A stretch of 64,000 nucleotides of DNA from Bacteroides sp. (GTDB lineage: Bacteria; Bacteroidota; Bacteroidia; Bacteroidales; Muribaculaceae), in contig JAAVCX010000011.1 of the NCBI GenBank assembly GCA_014802105.1, positions 1-64,000 of the forward strand. Direction: 5' to 3'. The notes under the pieces are model-generated. The model did not search any database. It saw only the letters and a list, made by a program, of their open reading frames with translations, and had not been told where the DNA came from. Positions 45,342-53,787 of this stretch are shown here, in pieces. Within the stretch, counting starts at the first letter, position 1. Every line of letters begins with the position of its first letter. A program made the translations under genes and the position numbers.

Positions 45342-46383
45342 CTAAGCCAAAGTTTATGTTAAACAGATTGAAACGGAAATTGGCACCCGAGCTCACCCTC
45401 TTGCCCTCGTCGACACCGTTGGTAAACTGTTTCTCGTGGGTGACATGTAGACCGAATACTCCAAACGAGACATTGAAACACACCTGATCCATGATGAACA
45501 TTGTGAGACCCGGCGAGAAATTCAGGCCCCATTTGGAGGTGAGGGTCTTGGTATCTTTGAGCTCGCCGTCATAGGAACGCTTGAAACGCGACGAGCCGCT
45601 GCCAAACGAGAGATCCACCTCGTTGAAGATAGCGAAACGCTTATCTGTGCCCAGACCGACATAGTTGCGGTAGAACACCGAGGCGGTGAATGTCTGGGAA
45701 TAGTAGCTGATGTCGCTGAGCGTGAAGTTCATGTCGTCGTCAAAGTCGACCGCGAGGCCTCCGAGATCGCCGAAGCCACGCGAATAGTTGAACTTCAGGC
45801 CAATCGACTGGTTGGACCGGAAGAAGTAGCTGATGTTGGGCTGGAGGGAGTAGATCTTACCCTTGAAATTGAAATCCTTGATGAGCGACAGGATCTGGAC
45901 ATCGTCGCTTGAAAACTCTCCATAGGAGGCTGTCATGCCAAACATCCACTGTCCGCGCGGGATGAACAGGAAGTTGAACAGACCTCGGTCATAGCGTCCG
46001 TAGTTGGGCAGCGGCAACACGATGGGCACAGTGTCGCCACCGACTATCACAGTCTGACGCAGCAATTCGGGATCGACCTCGGCGAGCACGGTCTTGCCGG
46101 CCTCATTGCGCGGACGCTCGGCCGGGTCGGAGTAGATATGCACCTGGTGAAGTTTTTGGGTCGGGACATAGACAGTGTCACGCACCACGGTGACGGTTGT
46201 CGCGGGAGTGGTCGAGGTGACTGTCGACGAGTCGGCGGGAAGGACAGTAGCCTCGCCGTTGGAATAGACTGTGGTGACCACCCGGGTTGTGGTGGTGACT
46301 GTGACTGTCGAGTCGGGCACGGCACTCTTCATGGTGATCACTGTCATGACCGCCGTAAGTATTGTAAGGATAAGTCGGTTCAT
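45328..46383 (-). CDS. Outer-membrane beta-barrel protein with Thr-rich stalk (paralogue 1)
   Basis: A 351-residue exported protein. After the signal peptide (MNRLILTILTAVMTVITMKSA) comes a Thr/Val-rich low-complexity segment (about 24-70), a linker and, from about 125, alternating polar/aromatic strands typical of a small outer-membrane barrel ending in FNINFGLGVTI. The core aligns with the neighbouring gene 46405-47151: FIPRGQWMFGMTASYGE against FIPAGQWITGVNVSYSQ, and LKFNYSRG against GRFAYTRG. The two are therefore tandem paralogues, and only this copy has the stalk. Function unknown. It overlaps the PCMD gene by 14 bp. Confidence 0.75.
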   Translation of the reverse strand: MNRLILTILTAVMTVITMKSAVPDSTVTVTTTTRVVTTVYSNGEATVLPADSSTVTSTTPATTVTVVRDTVYVPTQKLHQVHIYSDPAERPRNEAGKTVLAEVDPELLRQTVIVGGDTVPIVLPLPNYGRYDRGLFNFLFIPRGQWMFGMTASYGEFSSDDVQILSLIKDFNFKGKIYSLQPNISYFFRSNQSIGLKFNYSRGFGDLGGLAVDFDDDMNFTLSDISYYSQTFTASVFYRNYVGLGTDKRFAIFNEVDLSFGSGSSRFKRSYDGELKDTKTLTSKWGLNFSPGLTMFIMDQVCFNVSFGVFGLHVTHEKQFTNGVDEGKRVSSGANFRFNLFNINFGLGVTI

Positions 46384-46404
46384 AGGGGGAGAACGGGAAA
46401 GACG

Positions 46405-47151
46405 TCAGAGATAAAACGCCACTCCAAAGGAGATGGAGAAGAGATTGATCTTGAAATTGGCACTCTTGGTCTGAAGGTCAGAGATGTAGATCTGATCGGT
46501 GACAGAATGGGTCTTGTTATAGCTGAAGCCCAACACTCCGACGCTCACTTCGATAGCCGAGTAGTTGTTGAGAAACATGATGAGGCCGGGAGTCAGACCC
46601 ACATCGAGCGAGAAGTTGCGGGCGTAGGTGCCTGTCAGGTCGTCGCCCTCGCCGTTGATCACTTTGCTCTGTCCACCTCCGAGCTGAAACTGCACCTCGT
46701 TGAAGAAACCAAATCTCATGGAACGTCCCAGGGAGATATAGTTGCGGAAGGAGGCGGTGCCGTAGTAGCTGTGGGAGAGCAGATAGAGCTGACCGGGCGA
46801 ATAGGAGGTCTCGGAGTCAAGGATGATGTCGGCACTGTTCAGGCGCGTGCGTCCGCGGGTGTAGGCAAAACGTCCGCCGGCGGCGAGATTGTCCTTGAAG
46901 CAGTACATCAGCATAGGACTGACCTTGAAATTATAGGTATCGCCATGGAGGTTCTCTATGATGAGAAACTTGTAATTTTCAAGGTCGCTCTGGGAGTAGC
47001 TGACATTGACTCCGGTGATCCACTGTCCGGCAGGGATAAACGAGATCTGCTCCAGGCCTCTCTCAAAGGGAGCCTGTCCTGAGGCAGGCAGAGCGGCCAG
47101 CAGAGCCAACAAGAGCAGTGGCAGGGTGATTATATGACGTAGTGTTTTCAT
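46405..47151 (-). CDS. Outer-membrane beta-barrel protein (paralogue 2)
   Basis: A 248-residue exported protein, signal peptide MKTLRHIITLPLLLLALLA..., cleavage probably after ASG or GQA. About ten amphipathic strands follow, ending in FSISFGVAFYL with a terminal hydrophobic residue, as expected of a BamA-dependent barrel. It is the shorter paralogue of the gene 21 bp downstream, sharing the FIPxGQW opening, the ISLGRSMRFGFFNEVQFQLG / VGLGTDKRFAIFNEVDLSFG block and the GLTPGLIMFL / NFSPGLTMFI block. Function unknown. It lies 82 bp downstream of the DUF4493 lipoprotein. Confidence 0.75.
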   Translation of the reverse strand: MKTLRHIITLPLLLLALLAALPASGQAPFERGLEQISFIPAGQWITGVNVSYSQSDLENYKFLIIENLHGDTYNFKVSPMLMYCFKDNLAAGGRFAYTRGRTRLNSADIILDSETSYSPGQLYLLSHSYYGTASFRNYISLGRSMRFGFFNEVQFQLGGGQSKVINGEGDDLTGTYARNFSLDVGLTPGLIMFLNNYSAIEVSVGVLGFSYNKTHSVTDQIYISDLQTKSANFKINLFSISFGVAFYL

Positions 47152-47233
47152 CGGGTCGGTAACGGAAGGTGTGATTTATAGATTGCTTAAAACAACCTCT
47201 TTAATGATGGCTTGCTGAGGGGATGCGTAAGAT

Positions 47234-49762
47234 TCAATAGGCGAGCGTCACATTGTCGATCCACAGACGGGAGCCCAGAGAGCGCGAGGAGACAGGATCG
47301 GCGACGGTGACTATCGAGGAGGTCTCGTCGGCTATCGTGCCTATCGAGGCCGAAGAGGCAAACATCACTTTTATACGGGTCGCTTTTACTCCATAATATT
47401 TGTAGGAGAGCGGCACACTGAAAGCCGTGTAGGACAAAGCCAGTGCCAGGCGTGTCTCGCCCGAAGCTATGACCGTCTCCCGGCCGTCGATCTTGCCGAG
47501 GAGCTCTACGCGCGCCAGGCCACAGTCATTGCGGTCGGCATCACAGGGGCGGAAACGGTAATATCCGTTGAGCGACATGGGGCGGGAACTCCAGGCTATG
47601 CCCTCGTTGTAGGTCTCGGTGACCGTGGCCGGATCATAGCTATAAGATCCGAGAAAGAGCTTGCCGGCGGCGCGATAGGCTATCTCGGGTACTATGGGAG
47701 AATAATCGAGATAGGGCTGTGCAGTCTGGGCATAGGGGGGGATAGACTGGCCTTTAGGGTCGAACGCCGTGCTGACGAGCTCTACCGCGAAACTCTGGGA
47801 GAAAACCGGGTCACGGGTGAGATAGGCCGATGGCTGGAGATACCAGGTGTTGATATTGGCAGAGCCTCCGGCAAAGGTCTTGGCGTTGGTATTGGCCCAC
47901 TGTTTGGGTGTCTCGGTCGAGAAGTCGGTGAAATGCTGCATATTGAATATCTCGACAGGTGTGCGGGAATAGCGTCCGCCCGAAGGCATGGACTTGTAGG
48001 AAGGGCCGTCCTGACGCTCTTCGAAGTCACAGTTGGGCAACTGTGGGGCCTGCTCGGTCGAAGCGGTCACCGACTTGGTGAACTCGGGCGAAGGGCTTCC
48101 ACCCATCATGGTGGCCTTGAATGTATAGGATCGCCCCGGGGTGAGGCCGATCACGGTGATGATACCGAGATCGGGATCGGTGAGATAAGAGGGGGCAGCG
48201 ACATTGTCGATATAGACGCTTGTGGCCGAAGTGATGGCTTCGAGCAACGAATCGTCGGAGGGTACTACACGTATAACGGCCATAGTGGCAAAGGCGTCGA
48301 CCTCTATCTTATAGTCGGGCATCTCTCTCTCGAGCGAGACCGATGCACGCTCTTCGTTGCAATAGTTGACCTTGACATCGACAGGCCCTATACCTTCGGG
48401 CACCGGAAAGCCGACTTTATAGCTGCCGGTAGTAATCGGAGTGATCTCGAGCGGCGTGGCTTTCAGGTAGTTGCCGGTGGTCTTGTCGGCTACCAGTATC
48501 TCTACATTGGAGGCAAATGACGAGGACTGACACTCGATGATGAGCTCGCCACGGTCGACACCCATTGTGACCGGGCCGACAGGAGTGACCGTCATTTCGA
48601 CCGGCGTGGAGGCGATGGTGAGCACGGCCGGATCGGCTATCTGTCCGTCGGCTCCTATGGCCAGCAACGTGATCCTCGACAGTCGGTTGAGCTCGTCGAT
48701 ATAATAGAGTTGAGAAGTGAGGGCGGTGAAATCTATTTCAAGTCCTTCGGTGGTCTCGGTGGTGACCAGTCCCATGGATCGGAGGGCGGCATCTTGAGCG
48801 TGGGTGAGGTGGAGCAGATCAACCTCGGCGGGAAATCCGTCTTCACAGAGCGACCTGGAGTCGGTCGAGAGCATCACAGAGCCTAACACATCCGAGCCCG
48901 ACACCTTGGCCACAAGCGGCTGAGGGGAGGTCTCACCCTCGGGAAGAGAGATGATCTTGTCGGGATCCCAGCTGAGAGTCACCGCCGGGGCCGGATCATC
49001 GAGCAGCCGGTCGGTGATCAGTATTGAAGTGGACTCATCGCCCCACGAGGCCAGGAGCTTCACTCCGTCGGGAGTGGTCTCGGACGACACTTCTACTTCA
49101 TAGAGCATAGCGGCCTCGGTGGTCTCGCGGGTCAGAAGCAGAAGCCTGGCCCGGCGCCCGTCGGGCATGGTCAGTTCGGCAAAGATGCCGGTATGGGCGG
49201 GATTCAGGCAAAGTGTACGGTTTTCGCCGGGTTGTATCTCGAAGAATTGTCCGCCGGGGGTGTGAACCAACAGTGAGAACTTACTGAAATCCGAGTCGAT
49301 CGAGGAGTCGAAGCGGGCCTTGACCAGAGCTTTGTCAAGAGAAAGGGTGAGAAGTGCCTCGGTGTTCTTCCCCTCCTCTATCGCCAGGTCGACCGAGCCT
49401 GAATAGGACGGGCTGTCAAACCCCTCGGGCGAGGAAGCCCGATAGCTTCCCGAGAGCAGGTAGCTACCCGAGAGGAAGTATTCACCCTGAGGAAACTCCT
49501 GAGCGTCGGCCCAGGTGTGGCTGTAAGCACCGGTGAGATCAGTGAGTGTCAGGGAGATCTCTGACTGTGGTTCGTCAAATCCGGTGTCCACAGTGAGCCC
49601 TCCGGCAGTCACTGCCCGTGTATCGGTCTCGACTCGCAGGGTCAACGTGCCGGCGCGCGAAGGGCCGTCGAGCAGATTGTCGCCACCACATGACACCATG
49701 CCTCCCGAGAGAAAAAGGAGCCAAAGGAAAGCGAGGAGATCAGTGACACTCAGACGTTTCAT
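47234..49762 (-). CDS. DUF4493/PCMD lipoprotein
   Basis: An 842-residue lipoprotein, lipobox MVSC (Cys25). The N-terminal third (GTLTLRVETDTRAV onward) matches the DUF4493 pattern of Bacteroidota surface proteins: a small beta domain followed by text-like Ser/Thr-rich linkers and a GEYFLSGSYLLSGSYRASSPEG segment. Several immunoglobulin-like modules follow, and the C-terminal 250 residues form a second PCMD domain in the window (LPNCDFEERQDGPSY..., WSSRPMSLNGYYRF, closing RLWIDNVTLAY). Both PCMD proteins share the LPNxDF opening and the RPxxLxGxxxF core. First gene of a four-gene unit, 30 bp downstream of murI. Function unknown; ligand binding at the cell surface is plausible. Confidence 0.8.
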   Translation of the reverse strand: MKRLSVTDLLAFLWLLFLSGGMVSCGGDNLLDGPSRAGTLTLRVETDTRAVTAGGLTVDTGFDEPQSEISLTLTDLTGAYSHTWADAQEFPQGEYFLSGSYLLSGSYRASSPEGFDSPSYSGSVDLAIEEGKNTEALLTLSLDKALVKARFDSSIDSDFSKFSLLVHTPGGQFFEIQPGENRTLCLNPAHTGIFAELTMPDGRRARLLLLTRETTEAAMLYEVEVSSETTPDGVKLLASWGDESTSILITDRLLDDPAPAVTLSWDPDKIISLPEGETSPQPLVAKVSGSDVLGSVMLSTDSRSLCEDGFPAEVDLLHLTHAQDAALRSMGLVTTETTEGLEIDFTALTSQLYYIDELNRLSRITLLAIGADGQIADPAVLTIASTPVEMTVTPVGPVTMGVDRGELIIECQSSSFASNVEILVADKTTGNYLKATPLEITPITTGSYKVGFPVPEGIGPVDVKVNYCNEERASVSLEREMPDYKIEVDAFATMAVIRVVPSDDSLLEAITSATSVYIDNVAAPSYLTDPDLGIITVIGLTPGRSYTFKATMMGGSPSPEFTKSVTASTEQAPQLPNCDFEERQDGPSYKSMPSGGRYSRTPVEIFNMQHFTDFSTETPKQWANTNAKTFAGGSANINTWYLQPSAYLTRDPVFSQSFAVELVSTAFDPKGQSIPPYAQTAQPYLDYSPIVPEIAYRAAGKLFLGSYSYDPATVTETYNEGIAWSSRPMSLNGYYRFRPCDADRNDCGLARVELLGKIDGRETVIASGETRLALALSYTAFSVPLSYKYYGVKATRIKVMFASSASIGTIADETSSIVTVADPVSSRSLGSRLWIDNVTLAY

Positions 49763-49792
49763 CGAGACTGACTGTTGAAAATTAACACACTC

Positions 49793-50608
49793 TCAGAGTT
49801 CTATGCGACCTGCGCGCAGAGGCTGGTTCATAAACACTCCGGCCAGGGCGGCAAACTTGTCGACATTTTCGGTGGTGAGATATTCGACGGAGCCCCCCTT
49901 GTCACATCGTGACTCTATTTCAGGGTGACGTTTCAGATAGTCGACGAGACTCGAGGCCACGAGTTCACCCTGAGTGACGATGCGGGCGCGCCCGGCGACC
50001 TGACGCTCGATTTTGGGCAGAAGCAGCGGATAATGGGTGCAACCGAGGATTATAGTGTCGGTCTCAGGCTCCTGCGAGAAAAGTTCTTCGATGTATTTGG
50101 CCACAAAATAGTCGGCTCCGGGAGCATCATACTCAGAGTTCTCGACCAGCGGCACCCACATGGGACAGGCCACTGAGACGGTGCGGAACGTGGGAAAGAA
50201 TTTTGCTATCTCGATGTCGTAGGTTCCCGATGAGACGGTGCCCTCTGTGGCAAGCACGCCTATGTTTCCTCCGGTCGAGGTCGATCCGAGGCTCTCGACA
50301 GTCGGTATGATGATGCCAAGCACTCTCTTGTCGGGGGCCAGACGGGGCAGATCGCGTTGCTGGATTGTGCGCAGAGCCTTGGCCGAAGCTGTGTTGCACG
50401 CCAGAATGACCAGCTCGCATCCACGGTCAAAGAGAGCCTTGACTGCCTGGAGAGTAAACTCATAGACGACATCAAAGGAGCGTGTGCCATAGGGTGCCCT
50501 GGCATTGTCGCCGAGATAGAGATAGTCATATTCGGGAAGTTTCTCACGTATCGAACGGAGGATAGTGAGACCTCCGTAGCCTGAATCAAAGATACCTATA
50601 CGTCCCAT
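49793..50608 (-). CDS. murI: Glutamate racemase
   Basis: Makes D-glutamate for peptidoglycan. The 271 residues have IGIFDSGYGGLTIL at the N-terminus, the two catalytic cysteines in ILACNTASAKAL (about 75) and IILGCTHYPLLLPKI (about 190), and the YLGDNARAPYG motif near 35. Cytosolic, normal length. It follows nuoN by 173 bp, a gap that contains a GC-rich hairpin (50687-50737) and a GAGTTACTTA motif, so it is probably expressed separately from the nuo genes. Confidence 0.96.
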   Translation of the reverse strand: MGRIGIFDSGYGGLTILRSIREKLPEYDYLYLGDNARAPYGTRSFDVVYEFTLQAVKALFDRGCELVILACNTASAKALRTIQQRDLPRLAPDKRVLGIIIPTVESLGSTSTGGNIGVLATEGTVSSGTYDIEIAKFFPTFRTVSVACPMWVPLVENSEYDAPGADYFVAKYIEELFSQEPETDTIILGCTHYPLLLPKIERQVAGRARIVTQGELVASSLVDYLKRHPEIESRCDKGGSVEYLTTENVDKFAALAGVFMNQPLRAGRIEL

Positions 50609-50686
50609 AGGTGTATATATTTTTAGAGTTACTTACCTCTGAGAGAGCATGTGTCAGACATGCCCGCAAGGAAAACTTTTTTTAAC

Positions 50687-50737
50687 AACGCTCTCCGGCC
50701 GGAGGCATAGGGGACTGAACCTCTGGTCGGAGACGTT
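50687..50737 (-). terminator. GC-rich hairpin after nuoN
   Basis: On the minus strand AACGTCTCCGACCAGAGG pairs, with wobble pairs, with CCTCCGGCCGGAGAGCGTT across a 14-nt loop. It lies 45 bp past the nuoN stop and could end the long atp-nuo transcript. The sequence after it is TGTTAAAAAAAG rather than a T-tract, so it may be a processing or Rho-related structure instead. Confidence 0.45.
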
Positions 50738-50781
50738 GAAATCTGTATTGTCTACAGCCACCTGAGCGGCCGGGACTGTTT

Positions 50782-52239
50782 TTAAGCCGCTATTCTGAGC
50801 AGGTAGTCGTAGAAGTAGCTTACGATGCCCAGACCGATGATACCGGCAACACAGATCCACATGCCGAGACGCTCGCTGCAGGCTGAGCGGAAGGTTGCGA
50901 TGGGTGTCTCGCTGTCGTTGATGAACATAGCCTTGACCACCAGCAGATAGTAGTAGAGCGAGATGATGGTGTTGATAAGGGCGATGAGCACCAGCACATA
51001 GAGAGCAGCCGAGTCAGTGCCGTTGAGCGTCGAGGTGAATACGAAGAACTTGCTGAAGAATCCGGCAAACGGGGGGATACCTGCCAGCGAGAACATCGCG
51101 AGCATCATGGTGAACGCCAGGCGGGGATTAGTCTTGTAGAGGCCGTTATAGTCACTCATGTCAAGCTTGCCGGTAGCATTCTCGATAGCACCGATCACAC
51201 CGAAAGCGGCGAGGTTGGAGAACACATAGACCAGGACATAGAACATGAGGGCCGAGACTCCCATAGGATTGTCACCGATGACCGCGAGCATGATATAGCC
51301 GGCCTGAGAGATCGACGAGAAAGCGAGGAAGCGCTTCATGTTGGTCTGACGCATGGCGAAGAGGTTGCCCACGGTGATGGTGAGGATAATCAGGGCATAG
51401 AGCATCCACTCCCAGGCTTCGCTGTAAAGAGTGCCGAAGACCTGAGTAAGCACGACCATGAAGGCAAAGGCGGCCGATCCCTTGGAGATGACCGAGAGAT
51501 AGGAGGTCACCGAAGTGGGAGCTCCCTGGTAAACGTCGGCTGTCCAGAGGTGGAAAGGCACCAGCGAGATCTTGAAACCGAAACCGGCGATGACGAAAGC
51601 GAGTGCGATCACCATCATGACACCCATGTTGGAGACACACAGGCGAGAGATCTCCGCATAATAGAGAGTGCCGGTGAGACCATAGACATAGCTCAGACCC
51701 ATCAGAAGGATAGCCGAAGAGAAGACGGCGGTGAGCACATATTTGATGGCGGCCTCATGGCTCTCGTAGCGGTTTTTCTCAAAAGCTACCAGCGCGCAGA
51801 GCGGCAGGGATGCGGTCTCGAGACCGATGATAAACATCAGGAAGTGGCGCGAGGAGATCATGAAGTACATGCCCAGGAGAGTGAGCAGTGTCAGCTCATA
51901 AAATTCACCACGGCGCACCGAGATAAAATCAGAGTTGGCCCATTTGACTGACTGAAGCAAGACGATGACCACGCCTACGTTGAGGATATTCTTTATAGCC
52001 ACGATCACCGGGGTGGTGACATACATTCCGGCAAAAGCCGAGGTGTCGACCCTGAGGCAGGGACAAAAGCCCGTCAAGGTGAAGAGCACCATGAGCAGGG
52101 TGCTCACCACGGGGAGAGCTCCCTGAGCCTTACGGGAGGCAAAGGTGTCGTAGAGAAAGACTATCAGAAATACTATGAACAGCCCTATTTCCTGCTTGAG
52201 GGCTAAAAACTGTGAGTAATCCATTGCGAGCGGAGTCAT
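50782..52239 (-). CDS. nuoN: NADH-quinone oxidoreductase subunit N
   Basis: Antiporter-like proton-pumping subunit of complex I in the inner membrane. 485 residues with about 14 helices. Conserved ion-channel residues are visible: Glu in IGLETASLPLCALVAF (about 137), Lys in FKISLVPFHLWTADVYQGAP (about 225-240), and the lysine in VISKGSAAFAFM. Last gene of the atp-nuo run, separated from nuoM by 3 bp. Length is typical of the long form with 14 helices. Confidence 0.95.
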   Translation of the reverse strand: MTPLAMDYSQFLALKQEIGLFIVFLIVFLYDTFASRKAQGALPVVSTLLMVLFTLTGFCPCLRVDTSAFAGMYVTTPVIVAIKNILNVGVVIVLLQSVKWANSDFISVRRGEFYELTLLTLLGMYFMISSRHFLMFIIGLETASLPLCALVAFEKNRYESHEAAIKYVLTAVFSSAILLMGLSYVYGLTGTLYYAEISRLCVSNMGVMMVIALAFVIAGFGFKISLVPFHLWTADVYQGAPTSVTSYLSVISKGSAAFAFMVVLTQVFGTLYSEAWEWMLYALIILTITVGNLFAMRQTNMKRFLAFSSISQAGYIMLAVIGDNPMGVSALMFYVLVYVFSNLAAFGVIGAIENATGKLDMSDYNGLYKTNPRLAFTMMLAMFSLAGIPPFAGFFSKFFVFTSTLNGTDSAALYVLVLIALINTIISLYYYLLVVKAMFINDSETPIATFRSACSERLGMWICVAGIIGLGIVSYFYDYLLRIAA

Positions 52240-52242
52240 GCG

Positions 52243-53763
52243 TTATTTCAGTACCGCGAAGATGGCGGGACTGAAGGTGAACTTGATGAGATCGACAAAG
52301 AAATTGGGGAAGCAACCGATACCGGCCACACAGACGATCAGAGTGGCGGTCGAGAGGCGCTCCCACCACTTGGCGTCGGTGAGGTTGAGGTGATGCTGAT
52401 CGTAGACAGGGCCGTAGAGGAGCTTGCCGACCACGCGGAGGATATAGACTGCGGTGGTGACGATAGAGCTGCAGGCCACGATGACGAAGACGCGGTGGAA
52501 GAGATCTGTGTGCTCGAAAGAGCCGACGAAGATGGTCATCTCGGCCACGAAGCCCGAGAGACCGGGGAGACCCAGAGAGGCCATACCGGCTATGACGTAG
52601 CATACCGAGAGATAGGGAAGGATCTGCATCATGCCACCCATCTCGCGTATGTCGCGGGTGTGGGTGCGTCCGTAGATCATACCGATCAGTGCAAAGAAGA
52701 GAGCTGTCATGAGACCGTGGGAGAGCATCTGCATGATGGCGCCGGTCATGGCAGTGGTGTTGAGCATCAGAATGGCGAAGAGCACCAGGCCGCAGTGGCT
52801 CACCGAGGAGTAGGCGTTGATATACTTGAGGTCGTTCTGAACACAAGCGCTGAAAGCACCATAGACCACCGAGATACCGGTAAGGATGATGAAGATCCAG
52901 GCGAGCTCATTGGCAGCCTGAGGCATCAGATAGATGGCTACTCGGAAACAGCCGTAGCCACCGAGTTTCATGAGCACTCCGGCATGGAGCATCGACACGG
53001 CCGTAGGAGCCGAGGCGTGACCGTCAGGACTCCAGGTGTGGAAGGGGAACATGGCTCCGAGCACACCGAAACCGACAAAAGTCATCGGGAAAAGGAACTT
53101 CTGCCATCCGGCCGAGATCGAGTCGTTGGCAACGATCTCGAGGATATTCCATGTCAGAGGCTGACCGGCGGGAGCCGAGTGATAGTGGATACCGATCAGA
53201 CCGAGCATCAGGAAAGCCGAGCCACCCATGAGCATAAGGGTGAGCTTCATGGCCGAATAGTTCTTGTTGCCCGAGCCCCACACTCCGATAAGGAGATACA
53301 TGGGTATCAGCGCCACCTCATAGAACATGAACATGGTGAAGAGGTCGATCGAGATAAAGAAGCCATAGACACCGGTGGCGAGCAATACGAGCCAAAGGAA
53401 GAACTCCTTGGGCTGGGCTATCTCCCACGAGGCGAAACTGCCGGTGATCATGATGACACCCGTGAGGATGAGCATGGCTATGGAGATACCGTCGACTCCG
53501 ACCGCGAGATTGATGTTGAGCGGAGCAAACCATGACCAGGAGCCTGTGTAGAGCATGGGAGCGTCAACTCCGGCGGCACGCAGGCCAAGATAGTCGATGA
53601 GCAGCCACACCGAGAGAGCCGTCAGGGCCACTGAGCCCGTCACAGCCACGGCGCGTATCTGCTTGATGTCGCGACAAAGGAACAACCCCAGGAGCATCAC
53701 CAGGGGGATGATCACGAAATAGATTAATATATTGGAGAACATAGCGTTGCTGAGTATTTGCAT
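52243..53763 (-). CDS. nuoM: NADH-quinone oxidoreductase subunit M
   Basis: Middle antiporter-like subunit of the complex I membrane arm. 506 residues, about 14 helices. The key Glu is in MFYEVALIPMYLLIGVWG (about 145), and the segment FPFHTWSPDGHASAPTAVSMLHAG near 245 holds the broken-helix region with its conserved Pro and Lys/His neighbours; MQMLSHGLMTALFFALIG near 345 is also diagnostic. It starts 24 bp after nuoL and ends 3 bp before nuoN. Confidence 0.95.
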   Translation of the reverse strand: MQILSNAMFSNILIYFVIIPLVMLLGLFLCRDIKQIRAVAVTGSVALTALSVWLLIDYLGLRAAGVDAPMLYTGSWSWFAPLNINLAVGVDGISIAMLILTGVIMITGSFASWEIAQPKEFFLWLVLLATGVYGFFISIDLFTMFMFYEVALIPMYLLIGVWGSGNKNYSAMKLTLMLMGGSAFLMLGLIGIHYHSAPAGQPLTWNILEIVANDSISAGWQKFLFPMTFVGFGVLGAMFPFHTWSPDGHASAPTAVSMLHAGVLMKLGGYGCFRVAIYLMPQAANELAWIFIILTGISVVYGAFSACVQNDLKYINAYSSVSHCGLVLFAILMLNTTAMTGAIMQMLSHGLMTALFFALIGMIYGRTHTRDIREMGGMMQILPYLSVCYVIAGMASLGLPGLSGFVAEMTIFVGSFEHTDLFHRVFVIVACSSIVTTAVYILRVVGKLLYGPVYDQHHLNLTDAKWWERLSTATLIVCVAGIGCFPNFFVDLIKFTFSPAIFAVLK

Positions 53764-53787
53764 TGAGTTCGTGGTAGGAATGGGTGA

